Source of the DNA: Phycisphaerae bacterium
GTDB taxonomy: Bacteria > Planctomycetota > Phycisphaerae > UBA1845
NCBI GenBank assembly: GCA_029260015.1
Contig: JAJDEB010000023.1
Coordinates: forward strand, 295,457 to 359,456
Reading direction: 5' to 3'
Length of the DNA: 64,000 nucleotides
Of the stretch, positions 9,137-18,174 are shown piece by piece. How positions within the stretch are numbered: position 1 is the stretch's first letter; each line of letters starts with the position of its first letter. The notes beneath the pieces were generated by a model. That model was not told the DNA's origin, did not search any database, and saw nothing but the letters and a program-made list of their open reading frames with translations. Made by a program: the position numbers and the translations under genes.

Positions 9137-9835
9137 ATGAACGCATCGACTGAATCCAGAAAAATCTTGCTCGTTGAAGATGACGAACGAATTCGCCTCG
9201 AGGTTCTCGATTCGCTTCAGGCGGCTGGCTTTACAGTCAGCGTCGCTGCCACCTTGGCCGAATCGCAAGAGAAGGTCCAATCCGATATGGATTTAATACT
9301 CTTGGACCTGGGTCTGCCTGATGGTGACGGTTTGGATCTATGCCGTTCACTTCGAGCCAGCGGAAGCGACATACCTATCATATTACTGACCGCGCGAGAC
9401 GCACCGGAACAGCGCGTGCGCGGGCTCGACGTCGGTGCCGATGACTATGTTGTCAAACCCTTCCACATGCCAGAACTTGTCGCACGCATTCGCGGGTTGT
9501 TCCGACGCAGCGGTGGCAAATCGTCGACAGGTATGTTGCGGACAGATTCGCTTTGGCTCGACCCGCAGGCCCGCACCGTCGGCCGCGACGAACAACGCCT
9601 CGAACTCAAACCGCGCGAATTCGACCTGCTCCATTTTATGATGAGCAATCCCGGAAGAGCGTGGACGCGCGATCAACTCATCGAGCGCGTATGGGGCAAA
9701 TCTTTCGACGGCGACGCCCGCACCGTCGATCTGCACATTGCCCGCCTTCGAAGCAAGATCGAAAAGGACCCATCCGACCCGCGTTACGTTGAAACCGTAT
9801 GGGGCGTGGGGTACCGATTCCAGGAAGAATCGTGA
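9137..9835 (+). CDS. OmpR-family DNA-binding response regulator
   Basis: Receiver domain (residues 9-120) with acidic pocket DD15-16, phosphoacceptor D57 in LILLDLGLPDGDG, and the conserved Lys in VVKPF. It is followed by a winged-helix domain (KPREFDLLHFMMSNPGR...TVDLHIARLRSKIE...VWGVGYRF). I use the ATG at 9137 (232 aa, standard) because the receiver fold starts right after it; a start at 9068 would add an unrelated leader. The kinase gene starts within its last codons (GTGA overlap), so the two are translated as a coupled two-component system. Confidence 0.93.
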   Translation: MNASTESRKILLVEDDERIRLEVLDSLQAAGFTVSVAATLAESQEKVQSDMDLILLDLGLPDGDGLDLCRSLRASGSDIPIILLTARDAPEQRVRGLDVGADDYVVKPFHMPELVARIRGLFRRSGGKSSTGMLRTDSLWLDPQARTVGRDEQRLELKPREFDLLHFMMSNPGRAWTRDQLIERVWGKSFDGDARTVDLHIARLRSKIEKDPSDPRYVETVWGVGYRFQEES

Positions 9836-11364
9836 CTAGTGGCCAGCAACCAGCGAAACCGACATCACCTGAACTCGCCCCTGCCCAAGTCCGAAAAGCA
9901 AGTCGCGTTCCGCTAACGCGCCGCATCAGTGTTCGGCTTGCCCTGGTGTTGGGGCTGTCGATGTTTTCACTGATGTTTCTCACTTCGATCCTGGTGAACT
10001 TCGCCGACATTGCCGACATCGAACAATCCGATCCATCAACACTATCCGCATCGACACCCTTTGCCCGTTACCTGACAGACAACTTAACCCTCAACAAAAA
10101 TCGGCAATACGAACCCACCGATAACGCGAAGGTTGTGCTTGAAACCTTTCTCGGTATCGCCGAAACGTACGTCTGGCTTGACCCGGATGATCGCGTCTTG
10201 ATGACGGGCACTGCCGCCCGAAGATACGTCGAGCTGGGTGACGACTGGCCACTATGCAGTTCGGCTGCTTATTGCAGTGTGGATCTGGGACCGAGCGCAC
10301 CTCCGGCTGGCTCGACCTGGACGCGGCTAGCGATTGAGGGCCGGCACATCGGCACGTTCGTTCTTATTTTTTTTGAATTACGCGATGCCAATGTCGGATC
10401 GAAGTTCTGGGGCATTCCCGTCGACATCATGCTCAGGTTGTTAGCCGCCAGCCTCATTGCCGGCTTGACGTCGGTGCTGCTGGTCAACTTCGTGACGCGC
10501 CGGTTGTCCCAGTTGGCGACTGACGCAACCGTTCCGCTTCGCAGCCAAGCCGAACTGGTTGACCTGCCCGGACCGTTTGATGTGTCGGGTGGTGACGAAA
10601 TCTCCCTGCTCGCGATAGCGCTAAACACCATGCGTGGGCGGATCGAGGAGTTGGTCGCGAGCCTGGCTGAGCGCGACCGCCAACGACGCGACTGGATCGC
10701 TCAGGTCTCGCACGATCTGCGCACACCGCTGACCGCCCTTTCGGCATGTTTGGAGCGGGCCCGCGATCGCTTGATCGTGACCGAGCAGCCCATCTCCCGC
10801 GAAGCCGTGTTGGAAATGATCAATGCTGCCCGCCACGACCGGCAACGCATGCAGATGCTTGTCGAAGACTTGTTCGAGTTGGCACGTCTTGATGCCAACG
10901 ACACGCTCAACCTCGAACCCGTTCCACCGGGCGAACTCATTCGCCAAACGACCAAGGGCATGGGGGCGATGGCCAACGAATCTGGAATCGAATTGAAATC
11001 AGACGTTGGCCCGGGACTTCCCACGGTTCGCGCCGACGGGCGTCGCCTGATGCGCGCACTCGAAAACCTCACCCGAAACGCCATTCACTTTGCCAACAGC
11101 GAAGTCATCCTGTCTGCCCAACTCGATGGCGAACACATCAAACTACTCGTACTCGACGACGGTCCAGGGTTTCCGGAAAAGGACGGGAAGGTGCTGCTTG
11201 AACTGACCGAATCGCACCCGCGTCGTCCCGATTCGGCTGGGTTGGGATTGGTCGTGGTACGCCGAGTCGCAGATGCCCACGGGGGTGAACTCGGAGGCGA
11301 AAATCGAGAGCAAGGCGGAGCGTGCGTTTGGGTGCGCATCCCCATCAATCAAAAGAACAAGTAA
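9832..11364 (+). CDS. Membrane sensor histidine kinase
   Basis: Partner of the upstream response regulator. TM1 is about residues 35-55, an extracytoplasmic sensor domain spans about 60-195, TM2 is about 200-222, then HAMP, a HisKA domain with H294 in VSHDLRTPLTAL, and an HATPase domain (N box ENLTRNAIHFAN, G1 DDGPGFP, G2 GLGLVVVRRVADAHGG). The start is GTG at 9832, four bases overlapping the regulator stop, with AGGAAGA just upstream. It is 510 aa. The sensor domain is not recognised, so the stimulus is unknown. Confidence 0.93.
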   Translation: MTSGQQPAKPTSPELAPAQVRKASRVPLTRRISVRLALVLGLSMFSLMFLTSILVNFADIADIEQSDPSTLSASTPFARYLTDNLTLNKNRQYEPTDNAKVVLETFLGIAETYVWLDPDDRVLMTGTAARRYVELGDDWPLCSSAAYCSVDLGPSAPPAGSTWTRLAIEGRHIGTFVLIFFELRDANVGSKFWGIPVDIMLRLLAASLIAGLTSVLLVNFVTRRLSQLATDATVPLRSQAELVDLPGPFDVSGGDEISLLAIALNTMRGRIEELVASLAERDRQRRDWIAQVSHDLRTPLTALSACLERARDRLIVTEQPISREAVLEMINAARHDRQRMQMLVEDLFELARLDANDTLNLEPVPPGELIRQTTKGMGAMANESGIELKSDVGPGLPTVRADGRRLMRALENLTRNAIHFANSEVILSAQLDGEHIKLLVLDDGPGFPEKDGKVLLELTESHPRRPDSAGLGLVVVRRVADAHGGELGGENREQGGACVWVRIPINQKNK

Positions 11365-11622
11365 ACACGACCCGCACATGGGTGCATGAAACGGGCCCAT
11401 CAACTGTCAGGTCACGAATTCAACCCCACCGAACGCGCCATCGCTTGCCCGATAAGCCATGCGTAATTCGCGTTCGGCGATCGCTGTTTATCAGGCACTC
11501 ATAGCAGTCGCCACAATGGTTGCCCATCTTCACGCCGAATTTGAAACTCGAATCGCAGACTGACCTAACCGTGCTGAAGCAGCAATCACCGGCGCGGTGA
11601 AGATCGATTCGAGGGCGAATTC

Positions 11623-12948
11623 TTGCGACCCAATACGCAACTGGCAACGATGGCGGTCCGATGGACCGGCTTGGCGATGACCTTAATCGTCGCCGGGTGC
11701 GGTTACGATGTCATCGCGCGGCTGGTCGGTCAGGACAATCCCGCGAACAAGCCCATCGATGTTGCCAACTGGTATGAAGCCGCAAAGTCTGAACTCCCAA
11801 TGGATACTGGCCCGTTTGGTCCCACCGCCCTGCTCGACGTCGAAGACCACGATGGCGTTCGCGTCGCCATGTCAGTTGAGTCACCCGACGACGTCTTGAT
11901 CTACAGCATCGGCGAAGTGGTCCCCGGCGAGCGCATCGCCATTCAGGCCATTCCCATTGCATCCAGTCGCCTCGACCCGGTGGTCGCGGTGTTCGACGCC
12001 GACATGAACTGGATCAATTACAACGACGACCGCCACTACTACGAACGCCAGATCGATTCGATGCTGGATTTCAAGGTGCGAACGTATAGCGAAGAGTGCT
12101 TCGTCGCAATTGCCGCAAGTCCGCGGGCGGAATCGGTCGGCGACATGGACCTCTATGTATCGCGGGCCATCGAAGCGCTTCCGAAACCATCCACTCCGCA
12201 GATCATTTACCTCGAATTCGGCGGACGCAATAACGTCGTCATCGGCCGCAGCGCCCCGGTCAACGTGCCAACGTTTCACGCATCGGCGTTCGATCCGCAA
12301 ATGGAATTTGCAACACAAACCATGATCGAAGGCGTCAGCACTCGCGTGCAACAGGATCTCGCCTGGTTCAATGTCACGGTGCTTTCGTCACATTGGCATG
12401 ATCGACCGCTCACCGCCCACACGACGATTTACTTCGGCAGCGAAAACCCCGGGCTGCTGGGCCTCTCGGACAACATCGACACCTTTAACCAATACGACGG
12501 GCAGGACGCGATCATCTTCGTCGAATCGTTTGACCTGTTTACGGTCGCGTCTCCAACGACGCAGCAGTGGATCGATGTGCTAGCCAACGTCGCCAGCCAT
12601 GAGATTGGGCACCTGCTCGGATTGCACCACACCGCCGACCCGACCGAGATCATGGACACGTCAGCCAACCTGCTGGAAATGCTGGAGGCTCAATCGTTTC
12701 ACCGCGCTCCGCTTCACGAAGGAACCTTCGCGGTCGGCTATCAGGATTCGGTCGCAACGCTGTTCCAGAATGTTGGGCCTTCTGAATCATTTCAGGCCAA
12801 GATCGACGATGAATTGTATCCTCCGGATGAAGCACCGGTTCCACTTGAGCCAACCAAATCCGGGATTCCGGCTCGATCGTATTGCAAATTTGGCACGGCA
12901 TGCCTGTCGGCGACACTCAAAAATCGACTGGCGAACGTTCAGAATTGA
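11623..12948 (+). CDS. Matrixin-like metzincin metalloprotease, predicted lipoprotein
   Basis: The N-terminus has a lipobox (TLIVAGC), so the protein is probably anchored outside the cytoplasmic membrane. The zinc motif HEIGHLLGLHH (H326 E327 H330 H336) fits HExxHxxGxxH, followed by a Met-turn (EIMD). The fold therefore matches M10 matrixins. Residues about 65-185 form a beta-rich domain like a pre-peptidase C-terminal (PPC) domain (SVESPDDVLIYSIGEV...DMDLYVSRAI). The TTG at 11623 is preceded by GAGGGCG; an ATG at 11650 would also keep the signal sequence. No operon partner. Confidence 0.82.
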   Translation: MRPNTQLATMAVRWTGLAMTLIVAGCGYDVIARLVGQDNPANKPIDVANWYEAAKSELPMDTGPFGPTALLDVEDHDGVRVAMSVESPDDVLIYSIGEVVPGERIAIQAIPIASSRLDPVVAVFDADMNWINYNDDRHYYERQIDSMLDFKVRTYSEECFVAIAASPRAESVGDMDLYVSRAIEALPKPSTPQIIYLEFGGRNNVVIGRSAPVNVPTFHASAFDPQMEFATQTMIEGVSTRVQQDLAWFNVTVLSSHWHDRPLTAHTTIYFGSENPGLLGLSDNIDTFNQYDGQDAIIFVESFDLFTVASPTTQQWIDVLANVASHEIGHLLGLHHTADPTEIMDTSANLLEMLEAQSFHRAPLHEGTFAVGYQDSVATLFQNVGPSESFQAKIDDELYPPDEAPVPLEPTKSGIPARSYCKFGTACLSATLKNRLANVQN

Positions 12949-13361
12949 TTCAATTTGCGATATGGCGATATGCCGCAGGGAAGGTGCTCGCGACAGTTGA
13001 CATTCTGGGGGTGCTTCGTACATTGTGATGGATTCCATGGACAGGATAATTCGTTGCGATTGCTCAGAGTCGAGGCCGTCTCAGGGACGAGGCAGTCAAT
13101 GTGGAACCGCTGACCGAAATTGCGGGCATGGATCTTTCAACCTTCATCCACGTTGTACCGATGCACCCATATCGAGAACAACCCTATCGAATACAATGCG
13201 GTGAACTGAAACCGCTAATCTAATAACACTTTGACTTAGAACGAGGTTTGCAAAAATGCTGCAGAGGCACGTCAATCGTTGACGTTGTTTGGAGCCAACA
13301 TCGATTCCCGTGATACAATCGGTGTATCGAGATTTCCCGCCTATGCTGCGAAGGGGCAGTC
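12949..13361 (+). other. 413-base intergenic region upstream of the S1-domain gene
   Basis: No gene, repeat family or terminator was recognised. It must contain the promoter of the downstream S1 protein gene. Short open frames here lack ribosome-binding sites and recognisable composition. Confidence 0.4.
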
Positions 13362-14882
13362 ATGAACGAATCGGATAAACACGCCAACAAGTCGAATGCA
13401 GATGATGCCATCAATCGCGAGGTAGAAGCTGCGATGTCGGGGATGTCGGCGGAAGAGCTAGCCGCCCTCACCGGTGGCGGAGCCAGCGCCGAAGCTGCAA
13501 GCCCTGATTCTGGTGCACCGTCCGGATTGCAGATGGGCCGCATCGTCTCGGTTCGTGGCGACGACGTCTTCGTGGACCTCGGCGGAAAAACGCAGGGCGT
13601 CCTCAGCAAGTCGCTCTTCAAGCCCGACGAAGTCATCGCCGTTGGCGAACCGATCGAAATCTACATCGACCGCCACGATCGCGAATCCGATCTGATTATC
13701 CTTTCCCGCAAGGGAGCCCCGCGAAGCGTCGAATGGGAACTGCTCAAGCCCGGTGACGTGGTTGAAGGCCGCATCATTGGCCTGAACCGCGGCGGGTTAG
13801 AGGTCAAGCTCAAGGGCGTCACCGCGTTCATGCCGGCATCACAGGTGGACGTGATGCACGTCAAAGATATCTCCATTTTCCTCGGCGAAAACGTTCGCTG
13901 TGAAGTCGTCGAAATCGATCGCCGCGGCAAGAACCTCACCGTAAGCCGCCGCAAGGTGCTCGAAAAAGAACGCAAAGCCAATCGCGAGGAACTCGTCAAA
14001 GAACTTGAGGTCGGACAGGTTCGCAAAGGCGTCGTCGGCAACCTTACCGATTTTGGTGCATTTGTAGACCTCGGCGGTGTCGATGGGCTGATCCACATCA
14101 GCGAGATGAGTTACAAGCAAATCAAGAAACCGTCCGAAGTCGTCAACCCGGGCGATGTCGTCGAAGTCAAAGTTCTCAAAATTCAGGGCGAGGGCGACAA
14201 GCAGCGAATCTCACTCGGTCTCAAGCAGACCCAGCCCGATCCGTGGGAAGGCGTCGCCGAGCGCTTCCCAGTCGATTCGACCCATAAAGTCCGCGTCGTG
14301 CGACTCGCCGATTTTGGCGCGTTTGCCCAGCTTGAAGAAGGCATTGATGGTTTAATTCCCGTCAGCGAGATGGCCTGGAACCGAATTGGCAGCCCGAAGG
14401 AAGTCGTCGAGGTTGGACAGTTGGTTGACGTTTCAGTGCTCAAGGTCGAACCCAAGCGTCAGCGCATTTCACTCAGCATGAAGCACGCCCAACCCGACCC
14501 ATGGGCGGGCGTCATCGAAAGCTATACACCCGAAACTGAAGTCAATGGCAAAGTCACCCGCCTCGCCGATTTCGGTGCGTTTATCGAAATCGCCCCCGGC
14601 ATCGAGGGGATGGCCCACATTTCCGAACTATCTGAGAAACGCATCAAGAATTGCGGTGAAGTGCTCAAGGTCGGCCAGGAGGTCAAAGCCAGGGTGCTTC
14701 GGGTGGACGAAAAGACGCGTCGCATCGGGCTGTCGTTGAAACCAGCCGAAGCAGCGTCCGCCCCATTGTCCTTGGACACCGGAAAATCAGGCCCGCCCAA
14801 GAAGAAGAACAAGAAACTGCGCGGCGGATTGTCGGGTGGCTGGGATTGGGCAGGCACGGGCTTCGAGAATTTGGACGCCTAG
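13362..14882 (+). CDS. rpsA: S1-domain RNA-binding protein (ribosomal protein S1-like)
   Basis: 506 aa with five successive S1 OB-fold domains after a 55-residue acidic leader: about 57-120 (GRIVSVRGDDVFVDLGG), 132-195, 220-290 (RKGVVGNLTDFGAFVDLGG), 305-375 and 395-460. Domains 3-5 carry the DFGAF-HISE pattern typical of bacterial S1. The C-terminus is basic (GPPKKKNKKLRGG). Probable role: mRNA binding at the ribosome. The number of S1 domains is fewer than the six of E. coli S1, as in many phyla, so 'S1-like' is the safe name. A GTAG hairpin begins at the last base of the stop codon. Confidence 0.85.
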   Translation: MNESDKHANKSNADDAINREVEAAMSGMSAEELAALTGGGASAEAASPDSGAPSGLQMGRIVSVRGDDVFVDLGGKTQGVLSKSLFKPDEVIAVGEPIEIYIDRHDRESDLIILSRKGAPRSVEWELLKPGDVVEGRIIGLNRGGLEVKLKGVTAFMPASQVDVMHVKDISIFLGENVRCEVVEIDRRGKNLTVSRRKVLEKERKANREELVKELEVGQVRKGVVGNLTDFGAFVDLGGVDGLIHISEMSYKQIKKPSEVVNPGDVVEVKVLKIQGEGDKQRISLGLKQTQPDPWEGVAERFPVDSTHKVRVVRLADFGAFAQLEEGIDGLIPVSEMAWNRIGSPKEVVEVGQLVDVSVLKVEPKRQRISLSMKHAQPDPWAGVIESYTPETEVNGKVTRLADFGAFIEIAPGIEGMAHISELSEKRIKNCGEVLKVGQEVKARVLRVDEKTRRIGLSLKPAEAASAPLSLDTGKSGPPKKKNKKLRGGLSGGWDWAGTGFENLDA

Positions 14883-14916
14883 GTAGGCCCACGCGTCTTC
14901 TTGCGGGTTACCTACC
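14882..14916 (+). terminator. GTAG hairpin directly at the S1 gene stop
   Basis: GGTAGGCCCACGC...GCGGGTTACCTACC forms a hairpin whose first base is the last base of the TAG stop. It lacks a T-run, so a role in RNA 3'-end protection or termination is inferred. It shares the GTAG head with the other elements. Confidence 0.55.
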
Positions 14917-14919
14917 ACC

Positions 14920-15024
14920 GTCATTCCCGCGAAAGAACGTCATTCCCGCGAAAGCGGGAACGGGAATCCACGCCCCTCGCGTTACCCCTCGCTCGTTCTG
15001 GACTCCCGCGTGCGCGGGAGTGAC
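14920..15024. repeat. CCCGCGNNNGCGGG inverted pair, family B, with partly duplicated left arm
   Basis: Left arm GTCATTCCCGCGAAAG occurs twice (14920 and 14939), followed by a spacer and right arm ACTCCCGCGTGCGCGGGAGT ending in GAC. It is the same element as at 27234 and 37155, which are both 80 bases; the extra 25 bases come from the duplicated left arm. Confidence 0.85.
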
Positions 15025-15158
15025 GAATCGGGATAGGCTCTCGCGTGCTGGCGTTTGCAGAATTCCTGCGTTAGACTGACCATCCGTCGTTTGAAACGTT
15101 GTGTCATTGGCCGGCAGACTCTGCAACTCCATGCGTCTCTTGAGGTTACGAACTCGCT

Positions 15159-15656
15159 GTGAAATTTTGCCTCGTTGATCGAATAACCGAGATTGAAGCT
15201 GGCAAGCACATACATGCCATCAAAGCCGTATCATTGGCGGAAGAATATCTTGCCGACCATTTTCCTTCGTTTCCGATCCTGCCCGGCGTGTTCATGTTGG
15301 AATCGTTGACGGAAGCCGCAGCATGGCTGGTCCGCTCCAGCGAAGACTTTGCCCACAGCATGATCTTGCTGGCTGAGGTAAAAAACGTTACATACAAGAG
15401 CTTCCTGAAGCCTGGGCATCTACTTAATACCCAGGTGACTTGTCGTCGATTGGCGCAGGGCGAAAGTGATTTTGCGGGTGTAGGATTTTGCGACGGCACT
15501 GAAGTGGTCAAGGGCCGTTTTTCGCTACGTCACTACAATCTTTCCGACAAGAATTCCGAGTTCGCGGAACTGGATTCCAAAATGATTCAGAAGGCTCGTG
15601 AGCATTTTAAGATTCTGTATGATGCACCCATCAACGCGACTTTGCAGCAGGCCTAA
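15159..15656 (+). CDS. FabZ-like 3-hydroxyacyl-ACP dehydratase (hotdog fold), first of two
   Basis: Hotdog-fold protein of 165 aa. The catalytic pair of FabZ is present: H34 in DHFPSFPILPG and E48, with the same 14-residue spacing as E. coli FabZ H54/E68. It would dehydrate hydroxyacyl groups held on the ACP encoded next door. The start is GTG at 15159 with TTGAGG upstream. It opens a five-gene same-strand cluster ending at 19490. The separate FabZ-like gene at 16312 shares the motif layout but differs in sequence, so the two may form a heteromer or act on different chain lengths. Confidence 0.8.
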   Translation: MKFCLVDRITEIEAGKHIHAIKAVSLAEEYLADHFPSFPILPGVFMLESLTEAAAWLVRSSEDFAHSMILLAEVKNVTYKSFLKPGHLLNTQVTCRRLAQGESDFAGVGFCDGTEVVKGRFSLRHYNLSDKNSEFAELDSKMIQKAREHFKILYDAPINATLQQA

Positions 15657-15776
15657 GAGTTGTTGCCATGCGCAACCGCGGCGATGGTTTTGGCAATTGA
15701 AATTGACGGGCATCTCAGGGAACGAGTTGCCAACACAGATGATGCAAGTGCAGTAGGCAGCAGGAGGTAATCGACG

Positions 15777-16166
15777 ATGGCTTTGAGCCGTGACGAGATA
15801 TTCAACCGAGTCAAAGATGTATTGGTTGAAGCGCTGGGTGTGGACGATGACGAAGTCAGCGAGACAGCCACCCTGACCAACGACTTGGGGGCCGAGAGCA
15901 TCGACTTTCTGGATATCGTCTTTCGCCTTGAGAAGGATTTCTCCATCAAGATCCCCAGTGGTGAATTGTTCCAGGTGGACTTGCTGCAAAACCCAGAGTA
16001 CGTCGAAGGCGGCAACCTGACCAAGCTGGGCATCACCAAACTCAAAGAGGCCATGCCCCACGCCGACCTCAGCAGTCTCGACGACAACCCCGACGTTTCG
16101 CGCATGCCCGACCTTTTCACCGTTGGCACCATCGTCAAATATGTTGAATTGAAGCTGGCTGCATGA
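15777..16166 (+). CDS. Acyl carrier protein, elongated form
   Basis: Phosphopantetheine carrier with the attachment serine at S41 (GAESIDFLDIV, the variant of DSLD). At 129 aa it is about 50 residues longer than AcpP: an insertion of about 45 residues (about 72-115, including NPEYVEGGNLTKLG and MPHADLSSLDDNPD) separates helix II from the last helix (TVGTIVKYVELKL). A strong AGGAGG precedes the ATG. It lies between the two dehydratase genes, so it is probably the dedicated carrier of this cluster rather than the housekeeping ACP. Confidence 0.88.
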   Translation: MALSRDEIFNRVKDVLVEALGVDDDEVSETATLTNDLGAESIDFLDIVFRLEKDFSIKIPSGELFQVDLLQNPEYVEGGNLTKLGITKLKEAMPHADLSSLDDNPDVSRMPDLFTVGTIVKYVELKLAA

Positions 16167-16311
16167 AACCAATGTCAGACGGTGTGCAGGGCGCGTGAAT
16201 CGTCGCGCCCCACCTGTTGTTGGGCCAGCGCGTGCTTTTCATGTGTCGCGTGCTACAATCCGACAAGTAGTCTTATTCCGACCTTAAACTCGAAGATGCG
16301 GTGAATCGGCG

Positions 16312-16806
16312 ATGCGCTGGATTTGGATTGACGCGTTTACACATTTTGAATCGAAGAAGCGCGCCCGGGCTGTCAAGAACGTCACCCTCGCCGAAGAGCA
16401 TCTCCACGACCACTTTCCCGGGTATCCGGTCCTCCCGCCCAGCCTGATGATCGAAGGGATGGCCCAGACGGCTGGCATCCTCGTGGGTGAGGCCTGCGAT
16501 TTCCGCGAAAAAGTCATTCTCGCCAAAATCCGAAAAGCCCGGTTTTCCGACTATTGCGTGCCCGGCGATCAAGTCGCCTACGACGCAGAGGTCGAAATCA
16601 TCGAGCAGGCAGCCGCCACCATCCAGGGGACGGTCTATCGAAACGGAAACGAAATCGGTAACATATCTCTCATGTTTTCGCACGCGGATCAGGCCTCCAA
16701 AGACCTGAATCTTCCTGAACATAACTTCGTATTTAACGATCAGTTTATGAGCCTTCTAAACAACTACCGCATCCATTCAGCCAACGAACACGTCGGTGGG
16801 AAATAG
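16312..16806 (+). CDS. FabZ-like 3-hydroxyacyl-ACP dehydratase, second of two
   Basis: 164 aa hotdog protein with H34 (DHFPGYPVLPP) and E48 (MIEGMAQTAG), the FabZ catalytic pair. The usual PG after the His motif is PP. The C-terminal 30 residues (NLPEHNFVFNDQFMSLLNN) extend beyond the core. It follows the ACP gene by 145 bases and precedes the ketosynthase-like gene by 27 bases; the short spacer contains a near tandem duplication (AAATAGGGGCCGGT/AAATAGGGACCGGT). Confidence 0.8.
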   Translation: MRWIWIDAFTHFESKKRARAVKNVTLAEEHLHDHFPGYPVLPPSLMIEGMAQTAGILVGEACDFREKVILAKIRKARFSDYCVPGDQVAYDAEVEIIEQAAATIQGTVYRNGNEIGNISLMFSHADQASKDLNLPEHNFVFNDQFMSLLNNYRIHSANEHVGGK

Positions 16807-16833
16807 GGGCCGGTGGAAAATAGGGACCGGTTC

Positions 16834-18174
16834 ATGACCAACGAAAGACGAGTTGTCATCACAGGTTGCGGCGTCGCCACGCCATTTGGCATCGGCGTCG
16901 AGTCGCTTTGGGATGGCTTGATCAGCGGCAAGAGCGGAATCCGCAAGATCGAAGCCTACGACCCGGGTGGTTTCGATTCTGTCCTCGGTGCCGAAGTACC
17001 CGAATTCAAGTCCCGCGATTACATCCCCAAGAATTATCGAAAAAGCGTCAAGGTGATGGCCCGCGACATCGAACTCGCGGTGGCTTGCGCTTACGAAGCC
17101 GTCAAAGATGCGGCCCTTGTCACGAAGTGCATCGTCGACCGCGACGAATCGGATGGCCCCGTCACAATCTGCCCGACGCGCTTCGGTGCAAACATCGGTG
17201 CGGGCTTGATCTGTGCCGACATTCAAGAACTCGCGGGTTCACTGCAAACCAGCGGTAATCACGAAACGCTGGAATTCGATTTCAAACAGTGGGGTCAGGA
17301 AGGCATGACCACCCTGACACCGCTTTGGCTCCTTAAGTTTTTGCCGAATATGCTGGGCTGCCATGTGACCATCGTTCACGACGCCCAAGCCCCATCGAAC
17401 ACCATCACCTGCGGTGAAGCCAGCAGCCACCTTGCTGTCGGCGAAGGTTTTCGCACGATCGCCCGCGGGGCAGCCGACGTTTGCATTTGCGGCGGAGCAG
17501 AAAGCAAAATGAACCCCATGAGCGTGATGCGTCAGCAGGTCATGGGGCGAATTGTCAGCGGTCACGACGACACGCCCGAAGCGGCGTGCAAGCCATTCTC
17601 GCACGATTCCGATGGAATGGTTGCCGGCGAGGGCGGTGGCCTTTTGATTCTCGAAGAACTTGAGTCGGCCAAGGCACGCGGGGCGCGCATTTACTGCGAA
17701 GTCGTCGGGTTTGGTGCCGCCTCGAAAATTACCAGTTGGCATGCACCCGATCCGTCGGGGCGGGCTGTTTCGTTGGCCCTCAAAAATGCGCTCGCCGACG
17801 CAAAAATCTCTCCCGAAAAAGTCGATCTGCTTTGTGCGATGGGTTCGGGAATCTGCGGTTTTGATGACAGCGAACTGGCTGGCATTCGCACCGCATTTGG
17901 CGATCGCAAGAACATCCCGGCGATGGCCATCAAGGGTTCGGTCGGAATGGGTGGTGCCGGCTGCGGTTCGATCGACCTTGCATCCACAACGATGGCAATG
18001 CACCACAACACGATCCCGTCGTCGAAGAACGCAGCATCGAGCCAAACCGACGGGCTGCTTCAGTTTGCCGAGAACGATCCGGTCGATGCCCGCATTGATG
18101 TCGCCGTCAGCCAAGCCTATTCACTCAGCGGAGCACAAACTGCTGCCGTCGTGTTACGGAGGTATGAAGCATGA
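16834..18174 (+). CDS. Ketosynthase-fold protein lacking catalytic residues (KS-beta/chain-length-factor-like)
   Basis: 446 aa with the thiolase-type KAS II fold throughout (ERRVVITGCGVATPFGIG, DVCICGGAE, GEGGGLLILEELE). The catalytic triad is missing. Where KAS II has the active Cys, this protein has ITCGEASSH, with E195 at the aligned position if spacing to the GGAE motif is used (C193 is two residues off). The first His (NAHGT) is replaced by CAMGSGICG, and the second (SMTGHLLGAAG) by GSVGMGGAGCG. This is the state of chain length factors (KS-beta) in type II polyketide and aryl polyene systems. Its stop overlaps the start of an intact ketosynthase, supporting a heterodimer. The ATG at 16834 is preferred to the GTG at 16813. 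Confidence 0.8.
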   Translation: MTNERRVVITGCGVATPFGIGVESLWDGLISGKSGIRKIEAYDPGGFDSVLGAEVPEFKSRDYIPKNYRKSVKVMARDIELAVACAYEAVKDAALVTKCIVDRDESDGPVTICPTRFGANIGAGLICADIQELAGSLQTSGNHETLEFDFKQWGQEGMTTLTPLWLLKFLPNMLGCHVTIVHDAQAPSNTITCGEASSHLAVGEGFRTIARGAADVCICGGAESKMNPMSVMRQQVMGRIVSGHDDTPEAACKPFSHDSDGMVAGEGGGLLILEELESAKARGARIYCEVVGFGAASKITSWHAPDPSGRAVSLALKNALADAKISPEKVDLLCAMGSGICGFDDSELAGIRTAFGDRKNIPAMAIKGSVGMGGAGCGSIDLASTTMAMHHNTIPSSKNAASSQTDGLLQFAENDPVDARIDVAVSQAYSLSGAQTAAVVLRRYEA

